Shown here in pieces: positions 34,790 to 46,580 of a DNA stretch of 64,000 nucleotides. Source of the stretch: Syncephalastrum monosporum B8922 (taxonomy: Eukaryota > Mucoromycota > Mucoromycetes > Mucorales > Syncephalastraceae); contig JNEN01001230.1 of the NCBI GenBank assembly GCA_000697355.1, forward strand, positions 124,001 to 188,000, read 5' to 3'. The translations under genes and the position numbers were made by a program. Each line of letters begins with the position of its first letter. Position 1 is the stretch's first letter. The notes under the pieces are model-generated. The model worked only from the letters and a program-made list of their open reading frames with translations. It was not told where the DNA came from and made no database searches.

Positions 34790-37572
34790 ATGTCGTCATC
34801 GAGTCCGTCTTTGAATCACGACACTCCTGTTTCGGACTCACCTCGTCATGACCCGCCGGTCAAGGTCCCAAAGCAGAAACGGCTCAAGGTCAATCGGGCC
34901 TGTTACACTTGCAGAATGAAAAAGATCAAGGTAGACAGAAAGCCATACACAGTCGGCCGTCAATAGCCCCTCTCATCATCTTGCCCTTTGTCTGCTTTTC
35001 TAGTGTGACGGCCTGCAACCTTGTATGCAAGTAAGTATCTCTTCTACTGCCCAACAGGAACGATATCAGCGATAATTTATAACTCACGTCATCTGTTGTA
35101 TTTTTTTTTTTTTTCTTTGTCTCTATAGTGTCGAGGTAAGACGGTACCACCCAATGAATAATCACTTTGCGTTCTGGATATACGAAGTAACCATGGAATT
35201 ATTGCTCAGCCCGCCAACGACCTTGTTCCTTTTCAAGAGCGGGAGGGCCAGATATGGATACGGTGGAAGATGAACATGAGCTTTCCCCTGCAGGGAGTCC
35301 CCCCGCCACCCCCGCCGCTTCCTCAGCCGTATCAGCATCAGCAGGGCAATCCTCAGATATAAAAACAGTCACTTCGCCGCTCCAGCAGATCCACGAGACA
35401 GGGAAGCAGACCACTGAAGTGCTGGATGCTCTGGCTGCAACGTGGCCTGCCGAGGGACGCGAGGGACGCTGGACCCTCAATGAGTCCCTGCTTTACCCAA
35501 GTCCGCGGTCCGAGCGTGTCTTCCGCGGAACGCATATAGACGGTGTGATCCAACAGCAACTCATCGTCGCTTATTTCCGCTATCACTACCCTGTATTCCC
35601 GATCCTGCCCAAACGTACCTTTTATGAGCATATGGATCGCCGTGGCCCGCTCTGCACGCCTCTCTTATTTAATACCATCTACGCACATGCTCACGCGAAC
35701 GAAGAAAACGCAGCAAGCTACTACCAGAGGGCCGCTTCTATGCTCGTCAGTGCCATGGAAACACCGCGCATTAGCACTGTCATTGCCTTGTGCCTCCTAT
35801 CGTTGTACGAGCCCCGCAATCATCCCAGCGATAGCTCTCCGCGGCTGTATAGCGCCATGGCATCCCGAATGTGTTTGGATCTCGGGCTACACAAGCGAAG
35901 CACAGAACAACTCAGCGGAAGTGAAATCGAACTACGTAAACGCGTTATGTGGGCCTGTTATTCTTTGGACAAGATGCACAGCTTGTGCAGAGGCAAGCCC
36001 TGGCTCATACATAGCAAAGACATTGAAGTGGATATGCCGCTGCTGCAGCCTGGCGACCAGGTCGAGGAGCACGAGACGCTTATCTATTTTGTGGCGTTTA
36101 TCAAGCTCCTGCAGATCGGCGAGCGATGCGTCCAGGTGGATACCATCGATACTGCAAAGCCCATGATTCGCTCGTTTGAACAGGAGCAGCTCGCACACCA
36201 TCACGACAACGAGCTGCTAATGTGGCTACGTGCGCTGCCCAGCCACTTGGAATGGACCCCGTTTCCTTCTCATCCGAACGCGGTGCCAACCCAACCGCCC
36301 AATAATGCCGTCGTCGCCCACCTCCACCTCTTCTTCAATCTCATCCAACTCCACGTTATCCGACCCTACTCCTCGCAAAACGAAACCTCAAGTCTTCATC
36401 AACGCTGCTCCACTATCGCGACCAACATTACGCAGCTGACATGCTCGCTCACAGGGCAGACAGGCTTTATTCTGTCGTACATGTTTGTCGCTGACGCCAT
36501 CATGGCAGCCATACGGGTCCACCTTTTGAATTGTGGCGTCGAAAATCTTACATTTGCACGCCACTCGCGCTACATGTTCCAACGCTCCCTCCGTTACCTT
36601 CGTACGCTGGCATCATCGCGTGTTATACCTGAGGTGGGCGCCTTTGCTATGAACGTCAAGAGTGCGATCGCAGACGCCGACGTGCTTGGTAACAGCAGTA
36701 GTATCAACCAGAACAGTGATACTGGTGATAACGACAAACATCCCAACGGCACCAATGAGGGCACCAGCCGGAGTAGCAGCTATAATGGATTGCTGACACC
36801 GCCTTCCAATGCCACCAAAGAACATACGCCTACGCGGCAGCCCATGATTCAGCACCCACAGCCCTCCGCTCTATTTGACGAAAGCGACCTTTGGCACCAT
36901 CAGCAAAACCCACCCCCGCAGCAGCCGACATCACGGCCAGCCTACCCGCTCGACATCTTATCCGTCGACAACTGGTCTAAAACCGAACCGACCCTTGATT
37001 CCCTTATAGAGCAGCATCAGCAACATTCCAACGAGACAGAAGCCCTCCACAACGCGTTCTTGGATCGGCGGCCTTCTCAAAAATCTTCAGGGGGTCTCCT
37101 CCTGCACCACTCCAAACTGTCGTACGAAGCAGCGACAGCGCAACTGGCGGCTTTGATGGGCCAAATCGAGGCCAAGGAACGCAGCAATCCGGCGCTCAGC
37201 ACCAATCGACTATGGACGCCGGCTACTCACCCGCCGCAGCCGCCGCCCCATGATGATACCATGCTGTACTCCATGTGGCACCAACAACAACAACAGCAAC
37301 ACGAGCACGAACAACACCAGCAGCAGCAGCAACAGGAGCAACAACAACAACAGGTGCAGCAGGTGCAGACGTCTATACCCACGAGAACAACAGTACCTAG
37401 CCAAAGTAGTATCCAACCCAGCTTCATGAACATCGGTCTGGGTGTCTACGCGTCAGCCCATCAACATCATACGGACGTGATCCGCCAACACTATCCAACT
37501 GCGGATGCGCGCAATAGTCGACCGGTTATCCTCACTCATCATGGACACGTTATAGTGGCTGGTTCTCAGCAG

Positions 37573-37603
<31 letters not shown>

Positions 37604-37629
37604 GTACACAACAAAGCACTCCCCAGTGA
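34790..37629 (+). CDS. Zn2Cys6 transcription factor with poly-Q C-terminus
   Basis: Fungal zinc-cluster regulator, 864 aa. Exons: 34790-34930, 35004-35030, 35129-35135, 35210-37629. The cluster uses Cys38, 41, 48, 54, 57 and 64 (C-x2-C-x6-C-x5-C-x2-C-x6-C) and is split over four exons, one of 7 nt. Residues about 130-430 form the fungal-specific middle homology region: YFRYHYPVFPILPKRTF and SRMCLDLGLHKRS with KRVMWACYSLDKM are diagnostic. The C-terminal third is rich in Gln, His, Pro and Ser, with poly-Q blocks at about 37284-37350 and 37567-37605. No regulatory target can be deduced. Confidence 0.92.
37567..37605 (+). repeat. CAG/CAA trinucleotide repeat (poly-Q)
   Basis: Six CAG followed by mixed CAA/CAG codons near the end of the Zn2Cys6 regulator, encoding Gln. 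Likely length-variable microsatellite. Confidence 0.85.
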
Positions 37630-38269
37630 TTTTATATTATAAATGTACATAGTTCTCCATTCTTTGATACCTTACTGTTGCTTTATTTTTGGCGTGCCGA
37701 GAAGGACGCATGGATGGCACTGATTTACCCCATGCGCCTTACCTATTTTATGAAACCAAAGCCAGCAATGAAAAAAAAAAAAAATTTGCGCACTGGCGCT
37801 GCCCCATTTGGCATGGCAACAAAATAACAATGATGCAATTGTCAAATCATAACACCAAAGCAAGCCAGACCTCTGTTTCTGGAAGGGCGGCCGTGCCTGC
37901 TACTATAGCCTTGCGACCAAATTAGCCAAGAACGACATAACCATAACCGATTAGCCTTAATGCGCCAGCCTATGGTGAAAATAAAAAGGCGCTAAAGAGG
38001 ATAATAAAAAGCCAAGAAGTACAGTATTGGGCAATGCGATCGAGAATAGAACTATGGAAAGCTACCGAACGGAAAAGCAGAACCAAAGCACAAAGAAAGT
38101 AAAGTTTATAAGGATCGGCCTGTCGTCTTCTCTGACTTCCTCGGTCATAATTCCCTTCTCTCTCTCTCTTTTTTTTTTTTCTCTCTGCGCCTATTCCTCC
38201 ATATATTTACTCTTTTCCTTTATACATATCTGCGTGCTACCATATTATTTGGCTCAGTTCTTTTCCGTC
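37630..38269. other. Intergenic, phosphatase promoter
   Basis: 3' flank of the regulator, then the upstream region of the tyrosine phosphatase. A CT/T tract at about 38156-38188 is the only notable element. Confidence 0.5.
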
Positions 38270-39578
38270 ATGAGCGAATCTCAAGTTGTTGAAGAGAGTT
38301 TGTCGAGCACACGAGGCTACAACTCTTTTACGCGGTATCGCGGTCTTTTGAACTTTCGTGATCTCGGTAAATCCTCGGCAGACAATGCGGACAGCAAGAG
38401 GTAATCCCATTGTCCTGGCAAAGCCGATTGATACTAAAAAAAAAAGAGAATATGTAGATACATAAAGGAAGGCATTGTGTTTCGGTCAGCCACGCTGGAC
38501 AACTTGAACAAAGCCGAAGTGGACAAGTTCATTTCCGACCACAAGATCAACACGATTCTTGATCTACGCACAAGGTAAGACGGCAGCGATAGCTCAAAGC
38601 AGCGTGTGGGCGGCCAGGTGATATTCATGGTGTGTTAGCTATGAGGGTATATCCGATCTACCCATAGACAAAAGTTTCCCCACCACGGCTTTGAGTAATG
38701 TACGTCTTATGCTACGGTGGATGGATGATGAAGTAAAGTTAACACATAATGCACTTTAGATGGATGCGGTGGATCTCTTGTCTGACCAGCACTCCACTAC
38801 CAGTTCACAGATACCTAAGAAAGAGAAGACAGATGCTCTTGTACGGAAGAAGTATCGTATTGATTTCGCTGGAAAAAACTTCCAACGTTACTGCATCTTT
38901 ATGTCTTGTACATTCCCCATCAAATGGTAAAGGACGAAGTTCTATTTATTTATTTTTTTTTTTTTTGTATAATATAACCAAGCTAAAGGACACTCTTCTT
39001 ATTTTTATTATTATTACTTCACTTTTAGCACCCTCATCATGCTGATGTTACTGTGTCAGCGAAAACGAGCAGCGGTCTTAGTAGGACGCAAAGTACTCAC
39101 ACCGATGGGAGTGGCCAATATGTATAAGCACTTTTTGACCTACTGCCAAGTTGAAATCCGGCAGGCCATGATGATCTTCACCGACTCAGAAAACTACCCC
39201 GTCCATATCCACTGCACTCAGGGCAAGGACCGCACTGGCATTGTATGTGCCCTACTGCTGAGTATGGCGGGCGCACCGCGTGATGTAATTATTCGTGACT
39301 ACGCAAAGACCCAGGCTGGTCTGGCGCCTATCCGGGATGACATGCTCAAGGAACTTCACGAGGCCGGTTTATCCGACGATTTTGCCGATGCACCAGCCCA
39401 GGTAAAACCCGCAGAAGAGCAAGATTTACTGTGCAGTGTGCCTAACGTGAGATATTAGAACATGATTTCCATGCTGGAATACATTGACCAAGAGTATGGC
39501 TCTGTGAGTCAGTATCTGACTAGCATTGGTTTTAACGAGGAACAACAGCAGCGCGTTAGAGATATTATTGCTGCCTGA
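38270..39578 (+). CDS. Tyrosine-specific protein phosphatase (CX5R type)
   Basis: Cys-dependent phosphatase of the bacterial-like Y_phosphatase3/Siw14-like superfamily, 322 aa. Exons: 38270-38400, 38458-38574, 38639-38699, 38760-38926, 39029-39401, 39459-39578. FTRYRGLLNFRDLG and IVFRSATLDNLNKAEVDKF with TILDLRTSYE are the N-terminal hallmark of this family. The catalytic loop HCTQGKDRTG has Cys221 and Arg227. GLAPIRDDMLKEL and MISMLEYIDQEYGSVSQYL complete it. Such enzymes act on phosphotyrosine or on inositol phosphates; the substrate is open. No targeting signal. Confidence 0.87.
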
Positions 39579-39837
39579 AAACACTCCCATAAGCGATTCC
39601 CTTCCTCGTCTTCTATTTAAATATAACATCATTGCTTGTATATACAATCTATATATGAAAAGACAATCGTATTTCATTGAATTTTCGTAGGGGAATAAAG
39701 CAAAAAGTGCTTACCCCGCAACCAAGAAAGCGGCATGTGAATGCGAATCTAATGTGTCAGCACGAAATGAACTTTAAACCGTTTTGTTATGCACTCCACA
39801 CTACCCTCTTCTTTACTTATTCATACCCAATATTGAA

Positions 39838-41011
39838 ATGCAGATCAAGGGAAACACTTTCATTGTCACTGGAGGGTAACGAATCTTGAGCCCAGCTTTC
39901 GAAGTAAATACCAGCCCAACTCATTTATGCGAATAGCGCAAGCGGTTTGGGTGAAGCAACTGTCCGTGACCTCATCTCCCGAGGCGCCAATGTCGCCGTA
40001 AGCACTCTTTGTTATTCTCGTTAAACGGTGCTGATATGTCTGTGTAGATTTTCGATCTGAACGACGAGGGCGCGTAAGTCTTTTATTGTGCTCTGCGCGA
40101 TATTCGAGGCTAATGCTATTTACAAGTGAGGAGCTTGCAAAGGAACTCGGTGCCAATGCCTTTGCGGCTGGCAAGGTCGATGTTACTTCTGAGGTACACA
40201 CTAGAATGCAGCGTCTTTGATGCAGATTAACACCGGACACGGTTCATTAGGAAGCTGTGCGCGTTGCCCTTGAAAAGACCGTTGCCAAGTTTGGTCGTAT
40301 CGGAGGTGTCATTAACTGTGGCGGTGTTGCTTCTGCTGCCAAGGTAATGCAAATGCGCCTCACGTTCTCTCCAACTCACAGGCATTGTTTTTCTAGATTG
40401 CTCGTCGTGGCAAGTCGAGCCACACTATGACTGTGGATCTCTTCGATTTTACCGTTCGTGTCAACCTTATTGGTACCTTCAACGTCTGTCGCCAAGTCGC
40501 ACAAGTCATGGCCAACCAGGAGGCTTTCAATGAAGATGGTGAGATTGCACAAGAGACGTAACGATGCGCTCCTTATTGATACGTATGTACTGTAGGTGAA
40601 CGCGGAGTAATTATTAACACTGCGTCCGTCGCTTACCAGGACGGCCAGACGGGCCAGGTTGCTTACTCGGCTTCCAAGGGTGGCGTCGCTTCCATGACTC
40701 TCCCCATGGCCCGTGACCTTGGCCCTGCTGGTGTGCGTGTCATGACCATCGCTCCTGGTATCTTTGGTAAGTCCGGTCAAGCAACCGAGATATCTCGCTC
40801 TCATTAATATGCCTCGGTTTGTGTAGAAACCAACATGACCGCCATGATGAACGAAAAGGCCAAAAAGATGATCATCAAGGATGCCATCTTCCCTGAGCGT
40901 ATGGGCCGTGCCCCCGAATACGCCTCGCTTGTATGCCACATCATTGAGAACGGCATGCTAAGTGGCGAGGTGATCCGCATCGATGGTGCCAGCCGTCTGG
41001 GCAAGTTGTAG
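39838..41011 (+). CDS. Short-chain dehydrogenase, HSD10/3-hydroxyacyl-CoA dehydrogenase type 2-like
   Basis: NAD-dependent SDR, 260 aa. Exons: 39838-39875, 39937-39997, 40048-40073, 40127-40193, 40251-40343, 40397-40538, 40596-40766, 40827-41011. The cofactor motif is TGGASGLG (11-18). Catalytic Ser153, Tyr166 and Lys170 lie in [10 protein letters not shown] and YSASKGG. AARRG-like [22 protein letters not shown] and IAPGIFETNM are shared with HSD17B10, which oxidises short branched 3-hydroxyacyl-CoA in mitochondria. No clear presequence is seen, so the compartment is uncertain. The gene has eight exons in 1.2 kb, one of 26 nt. Confidence 0.9.
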
Positions 41012-41241
41012 AAAGTACACTAGTAGTATACAAAAGATATAAATATATAGGTATACATGACACATTATCAATATAGACCCTACTACAAAGTATTTATCTA
41101 GAAGTATCTAAGACACCGTGAGGTCTTCATGACCACACGAGGGGGACAGAGAGTACATCTGAGTCCGTCCATTTATGCTCATTTGTCAGATGAAAATATG
41201 AATAAGGGTTCATTATGATAATAAAATGATAAACGTTATAA

Positions 41242-43250
41242 TTACAGATATTGAGAAGCAACCTGTTCCATGAAGCTGACGACAACACGAGCTCGTTCGA
41301 AATCATAAGCATAGGTGGATGACTTTTTCGATATCTGAAGGGATAGCGCGAGGTGTCGGCGCGCTAGCTTGTCGTTCGGATTATATACAAGGGCCTTGAG
41401 GAAAACAATGTTGGTAAACAAGAAGTTCACGATAGGGTTACTGCATTGGTGAGCCAGGATGTCCATAGCGCGCACCACGGTGCATGCCGAATTCAGACAA
41501 ATAGCCCAGCAGTAGCTCGCATAGGAGGAGTAGTCAATGGGATGGATGTGATCAGGCGAGAGAAAAGGATAGTGAAGGAGAATACGGTTGGTATGACATG
41601 CGACGAGTACCTGCAGCATACATGCTTGCGGAAACGAGGAAGGTTTTGCAGAGAACGGATCACGCCATGCGGCGGGCATGCGCTGCTCGATATCAGCGAG
41701 CTCCTGCTGCATCTTGAGCAGCGCTGACTGCACACCTGGTTTATCAGCATTGTCCCGCCACTTGCAGAGTTCTGCCATAATGGCGTCGCGCTGTATTTGA
41801 ATCTCGATGAGATAGGACCACGTTCGGAGCACATAGTAGTCTTCGTCGGGCTCGGGTGAATTGGCAGGAGGGGGAGGGGGTGGTTTGGGAGGGCATGAGC
41901 TGCGCGGAAAGAACTGGGATGACTGGAGTGATACGCTCGTGCCGCCCTGAAGAATACGGGACCAAGTGTTGAAATAATAGATCAGCCATACCAGAAGGCT
42001 CTCTCTCGGCGTCAGTTCTCGGTCGGTATCGTACAGCCCGAGCTCGTTTGCCATGGTAAACGTGATGAACTCGTAGATGTATATGACGCCTGGATAGCCG
42101 TTTTGGTAGCTGCAGTAAGATAAAAGGATGGCGGCCTGACAAGCATCCATGGATGGCTCGTCAAAACATTCGGAAAGCTGATTGCGCCCCAACAGGCAGT
42201 ATGCCACGGAGAGAGCTTTGCCAATATTGTAGTGAGGAAGCTGGTGCTTGGATTTTTTGGACCACACGTGTAACTGAAAAGCGTTGCGTGCAGCCATGCT
42301 GCAAATAGCGTAGATGAGCACCTTGAGCGGACGTTTGGCAGGATCCGGATCGCGATAGCGCTTTAAAAACTCGGTGGTGTCAATGATTGGCATGCGAATG
42401 GCAGAGCAGCAAGGAGTACGGCAGTACAGTTCGATCAAGGTGTCGGTAAGGTCATCGGTGATGTCAGTCGGATAGTCGGTAGGGAATTCGTGCTCTGAGC
42501 TGATGCAGGAAGGCCAGACATTGAAAAGGGTCTTTTGGAAAGTAGATGGATGGTGTAGCAGCATGACTTTATCGGTGCTGGATGATACTGATTGTTTGAA
42601 ATGCTCGAACCAGCTTGTGAGTTTGTTAAAGGAGGTGACGTTTGTCTCGATGGAGAGACCCTGTGGCATAGAGATAATCTTCCATGCAACCGTAGTCATG
42701 GCAGATGCATATGCTTTATCTTGTTTTGGGACAACCAGCATCGAATCTTGCCAATCATCCAAGACTTTGTTCATGGTGGATACTGCCTGGGCGAGGTGGT
42801 TGACTTTAGGTTCCAGAGGCGCATACTCGCATCTGAAGCCGTTATCAGTGCATCGTTCACATGAAGGTTTCTTAAAGTCACAATGCTGCAAGTCGTGATT
42901 GCACTTTAGGCAAGGATGAATGGCAAAGGCGGTTACGCCGAGTGCTGAAGGTGCGAGGGCAATGTCGTCAGGTTGGTTTTGCAGGAGATCTACTCGTTTC
43001 TGGAGTGCATTTGCTGCTTCCTGAAGCTCCTTGAGAGAGGGGGCCGAGTCCGGATAAGTGCATTCAAGACCCTTGGCTTTACATCGCCCACAAGGTACCT
43101 TGCGATCGCAGGCATGTCTAATATTGTATTATTAATAGATGAATATGGGAATAAACCTTCATTAGCACAATGCAAGTACCTGCTGCCCCTACAAGAGAAG
43201 CAGGCTATGCGTCGACTGATCTCATGCTCATTTTGCGACTCATTGGCCAT
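41242..43250 (-). CDS. Transcription factor with two tandem Zn2Cys6 clusters
   Basis: Exons in coding order 43250-43180 and 43117-41242, 648 aa. First cluster: Cys17, 20, 27, 33, 36 and 43 (C-x2-C-x6-C-x5-C-x2-C-x6-C), followed by a short coiled coil (LKELQEAANALQKRVDLLQN). Second cluster: Cys93, 96, 103, 110, 113 and 120 (C-x2-C-x6-C-x6-C-x2-C-x6-C), again followed by a helical stretch. The rest resembles the fungal middle homology region (LIELYCRTPCCSAIRMPIID, QAAILLSYCSYQNG, LTPRESLLVWLIYYFNTWSR). A Pro-rich run (PPKPPPPPP) sits mid-protein. One cluster per protein is the rule in this family, so the pair is odd. An in-frame ATG at 43352 would extend the start. Lies just downstream of Thi6, same strand. 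Confidence 0.87.
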
Positions 43251-43802
43251 GAACGTCCGGGGAGTTGGGGGTAGCACGGTCAGAAAAAATGGAAAGCGAA
43301 AAGCGGATGTTTTAGACCACAGTTTTCCCGGTCTAGCGCAAGCTGCTGTCAAAAATCATTTCATTTCGGTCGATCAATTTGCCTGATATGGCTTATTATC
43401 AAATGCACAAGCACCGACTTTTCTTAATATATTCATGCCCATTACCTTATGTCACTCGCGAAGGAGATGTTAAGTAAGGAAGCATAATTGACTGACGGTG
43501 AAATTGTTATTACAGAGTTTTACATAGAAAGAGTTAATACTCTCCTCTCTGTCCACGTGAGCCTCTTCAATTAAAGTGCGAACGCATTCTCAAAACCCGC
43601 TGAGGCGGTGCTGACATTAAAACAAGATAAATGACACACCAGACTCTCGGTCTGTTAAACCGACTAAAGCACGGGAACAATGGGTTAAATACAATGTACG
43701 TAGGCTCTGTGGTCTGCCAACCGTGAACAGTACGTGTGATAGTGTAGAGAGCTTGACAGGTATGCTACATATAAATACACCTATGAATCATGATGGAGAT
43801 AC
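43251..43802. other. Intergenic between two minus-strand genes
   Basis: Upstream region of the double zinc-cluster gene and 3' flank of the Thi6 gene. No coding or RNA feature seen. Confidence 0.5.
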
Positions 43803-45629
43803 TTAAACATCTATGGAGCGGACGCGAGCACGCTTTGTAATGAGAGAAGGATCCCGCGCCACCTGGTACAGTCCGTCGATGAGGGCTGCTCTGAACGTGC
43901 CTGGGCCATGAACGTCTGGACGCTCAGTAGCAATCTCAGATGCAATAGTAACAGCCAAGATGCTAATACATATCGGCCGTATGAGTGGTGCATATTAAAG
44001 TAGATACTTATTCTTGGACTTACGCAGCAACGGTGGCATGGAAGTAATCATGACGGTTTGCTGGTTGAAAAAAAAAAGGAAAAGGTCAGGATATTCGATT
44101 CGCCTCGCTCAAGACACATCCTACCTGCAGTGTAGCAGCCTACAATCGACGTCACCATACATCCACTCCCGGTAATAGCGGCCAATAAAGAGTCACCATT
44201 CTCAATAGCGAGGACCTGCTCGCCATCCGAGACATAATCGATAGGTCCCGTCATGGCCAGGACACATTCTACGCGTATGTGTGAGTGCACAAGAAAATCT
44301 CCAGCATGGTTCTACTTACTATGCTTCGTGGCGAGTTCTTTGACAGCCAAGGCAGCATTAGTTTCACCGCCGTTGTCGCCCACAGAGTCCACGCCTCGAG
44401 AGCGACCGCCACGACCCGCGATAGATAGAATTTCACCGCTGTTACCCTTGAGCACAGTAAGTCGACACTCGTTCAAAAAGCGCGCCACCATGGCTCGTCG
44501 GAATGCAGTAGCGCCACCGCCAACAGGATCCAGGACAACCGGATTACCATGACGCATGTTGGCGTGTGCGGCAGCAATCATGATATCAGGGTCGCTTAAT
44601 GTACCCATGTTGAGCACCATGGCGCCGTTGACGGCAGCAAGGTCCTCGAGTTCCTGTCTGTTGGTCGACATGATGGGGGATGCGCCGATGGCCAGCGTTG
44701 CATTGGCGTTATCGTTGATGACCACATAGTCTTCCCTCATGCGATGAGCATCAGTTTGCGGCTTTTAAAACACGACCTCATTCATCATGGCTGAATTATG
44801 CAGCACTTACTCGTGATATGGTGAACCATAGGTCCAACTGCACCTACGGCTTTGGTTGCTTCGCGTGCGAATTCGGTCGCGTAGCGTACCTTCGTCTGTG
44901 CAGGGTCGGAAAGAGCAAGGCTTTCACGAATAACAGAACAAAGCTTCTTGCAAACGTCGGTCGGGTTGGCAGCGGCCATAATGGCAGACACGATCGCAAG
45001 GCCGGACAGAGCAACACCTGCTTCTGTTTTGGACCCCGTCAAGAGGTCCTTTGAGTTTTCGAGCTTGACACCGCCAATCGCAACGGTAGGAATACAAGGC
45101 GACATGGAGTCCAGGATGTCTTTGAAAGGATCAGTACAAATTCGTCCAAGTGTCTGAGCAACTTACTCTTGACACCGTCAATACCAAGCGTCTTCTTGGT
45201 CAGCTTCTTGGTCGAGGTGTCCCAGACGGCTCCGATGCCGAGATAATCAGCTCCACCCTCGATGGCAGCACGCGCTTCTTCTACCGTGTTGACCGAGACA
45301 CCGATAATCTTGGTATGACCGAGGATCTGACGCGCAGTAGCCAGAGGCATATCGTCCTGCCCGACATGGACACCTTCTGCATCGACGGCTTGCGCCACGT
45401 CCAGACGATCGTTGATAATGAGAGGGACGCCAAATCGTTGAGTTAATTGCTTGACTTTGCGAGCCAGCGCAATAAAGTCGCCTGTGTCTGCGTCCTTTTC
45501 GCGCAGCTGTACAATAGTGACTCCTCCCTCGAGTGCCTTTTCGACCTGGCCGAGAAAAGTCGCGTCGGAGGGTACAAGGGTGCTATCAGTCACCAAGTAT
45601 AGTGAATAGTCGATGTGTTTGTGTGCCAT
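43803..45629 (-). CDS. THI6: Bifunctional thiamine-phosphate synthase / hydroxyethylthiazole kinase
   Basis: Thiamine synthesis: phosphorylates hydroxyethylthiazole and joins it to HMP-PP. Exons in coding order: 45629-45167, 45119-44811, 44730-44320, 44268-44125, 44060-44024, 43962-43803, 507 aa. N-terminal ThiE domain (about 1-220): LYLVTDSTL, VTIVQLREKDADT, LIINDRLDVAQAV, GVHVGQDDMP and DYLGIGAVW with the T-loop after it, and TVAIGGV. C-terminal ThiM kinase (about 240-500): VHHITNYVVINDNANATLAIGAS-type start, NPVVLDPVGGGAT, VLKGNSGEI and the catalytic GSGCMVTSIVG. The order matches yeast Thi6. I saw no TPP riboswitch elements in its 5' flank or introns by eye. Confidence 0.96.
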
Positions 45630-46580
45630 TTTGGAAAGGAGTTTACACACAACACCCACAGAAAATTGGATTTCTGAGATAGATGTATCTTCTCATCAAA
45701 AAATCAAACATCTCTTGAATCACTCTGCTATTCTCGCATCTGCCCTCAACAACATCACCCCTGATTATTCGGCGGCGACATACTCTGTATCCGCAAGAAA
45801 TGCCTTCATGGCACATACGTTTTACTTTTCAAGTAATATTCATGGCAAATCTTGTCATCGTTCAGCCGGCAGCAGCTGTCCCTAGAACATGATATCTTGC
45901 TCAGGATACTACGACTTCTTTTCTTTTTTCTGCCATAAGTCAGCGACAGGTGCGTACTAGTATTGAGTCGCGTTCATCGTAGGTAGCGCAGCCATATACA
46001 ATACTTCTCTCGCGACAGGAAGAGCCGTGCTCATAATCTGCCAGTCGAATTTCAGTACTCTGATCGGGGAATCTACATATTTTTCTCGTGGGGTAAGCTA
46101 TTGGTGCTGCTGTACCGCTGCGATCCCAAAAGGGGGAAACAGATACCACTAAGCACAGGTATACAATTGCAATAATGCTGATCCTGATATGATTAAGGTT
46201 TTCTTTTCAGCGAGTGCTCAGAACAGATTTACTGCCTCTGATTCTACTGCGTAAAATATACCTTGTATAAAGAACATAGAGTATTAGCATGAAGAGGCCA
46301 GCAGACTTGTAAGCAGAATAGATGTAAAATTGACTGTGATACGTAGCTCTACTTAGTAGACCTGAGAAAGCGCAAAAGATCATAGCAAGTAAGATAAGGA
46401 ATGCGTTGAAGACCTCAGCACTGGAATATGCCAGAATGAAGAACCCAAAGAAGTAATCAGATGGGAACAAATTCACATGCTCAGGTCTTTGATTGGATGA
46501 CAAACGCATTTCCAGATTGGATAGAATAGAATTGCGTGCGTTATTTTGCTCTCTGCTCTCTGCTCTCCTTTCAATCCTTC
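45630..46580. other. Divergent intergenic region
   Basis: Between Thi6 (-) and the Lon protease (+). AT-rich, with a pyrimidine-rich stretch (GCTCTCTGCTCTCTGCTCTCC, about 46548-46568) right before the Lon start. No TPP-riboswitch-like CTGAGA...GAACCTGAT pair was recognised on the Thi6 coding strand. Confidence 0.5.

Noticed and set aside
42889..42891. Start of the zinc-cluster gene at a TTG inside the second cluster
   Set aside because: The frame continues upstream through an intact first cluster and a proper intron to an ATG at 43250.
45630..45720. CTGAGAT near the THI6 start as a TPP riboswitch element
   Set aside because: It is on the strand opposite to THI6 transcription and the partner GAACCTGAT-type element is absent.
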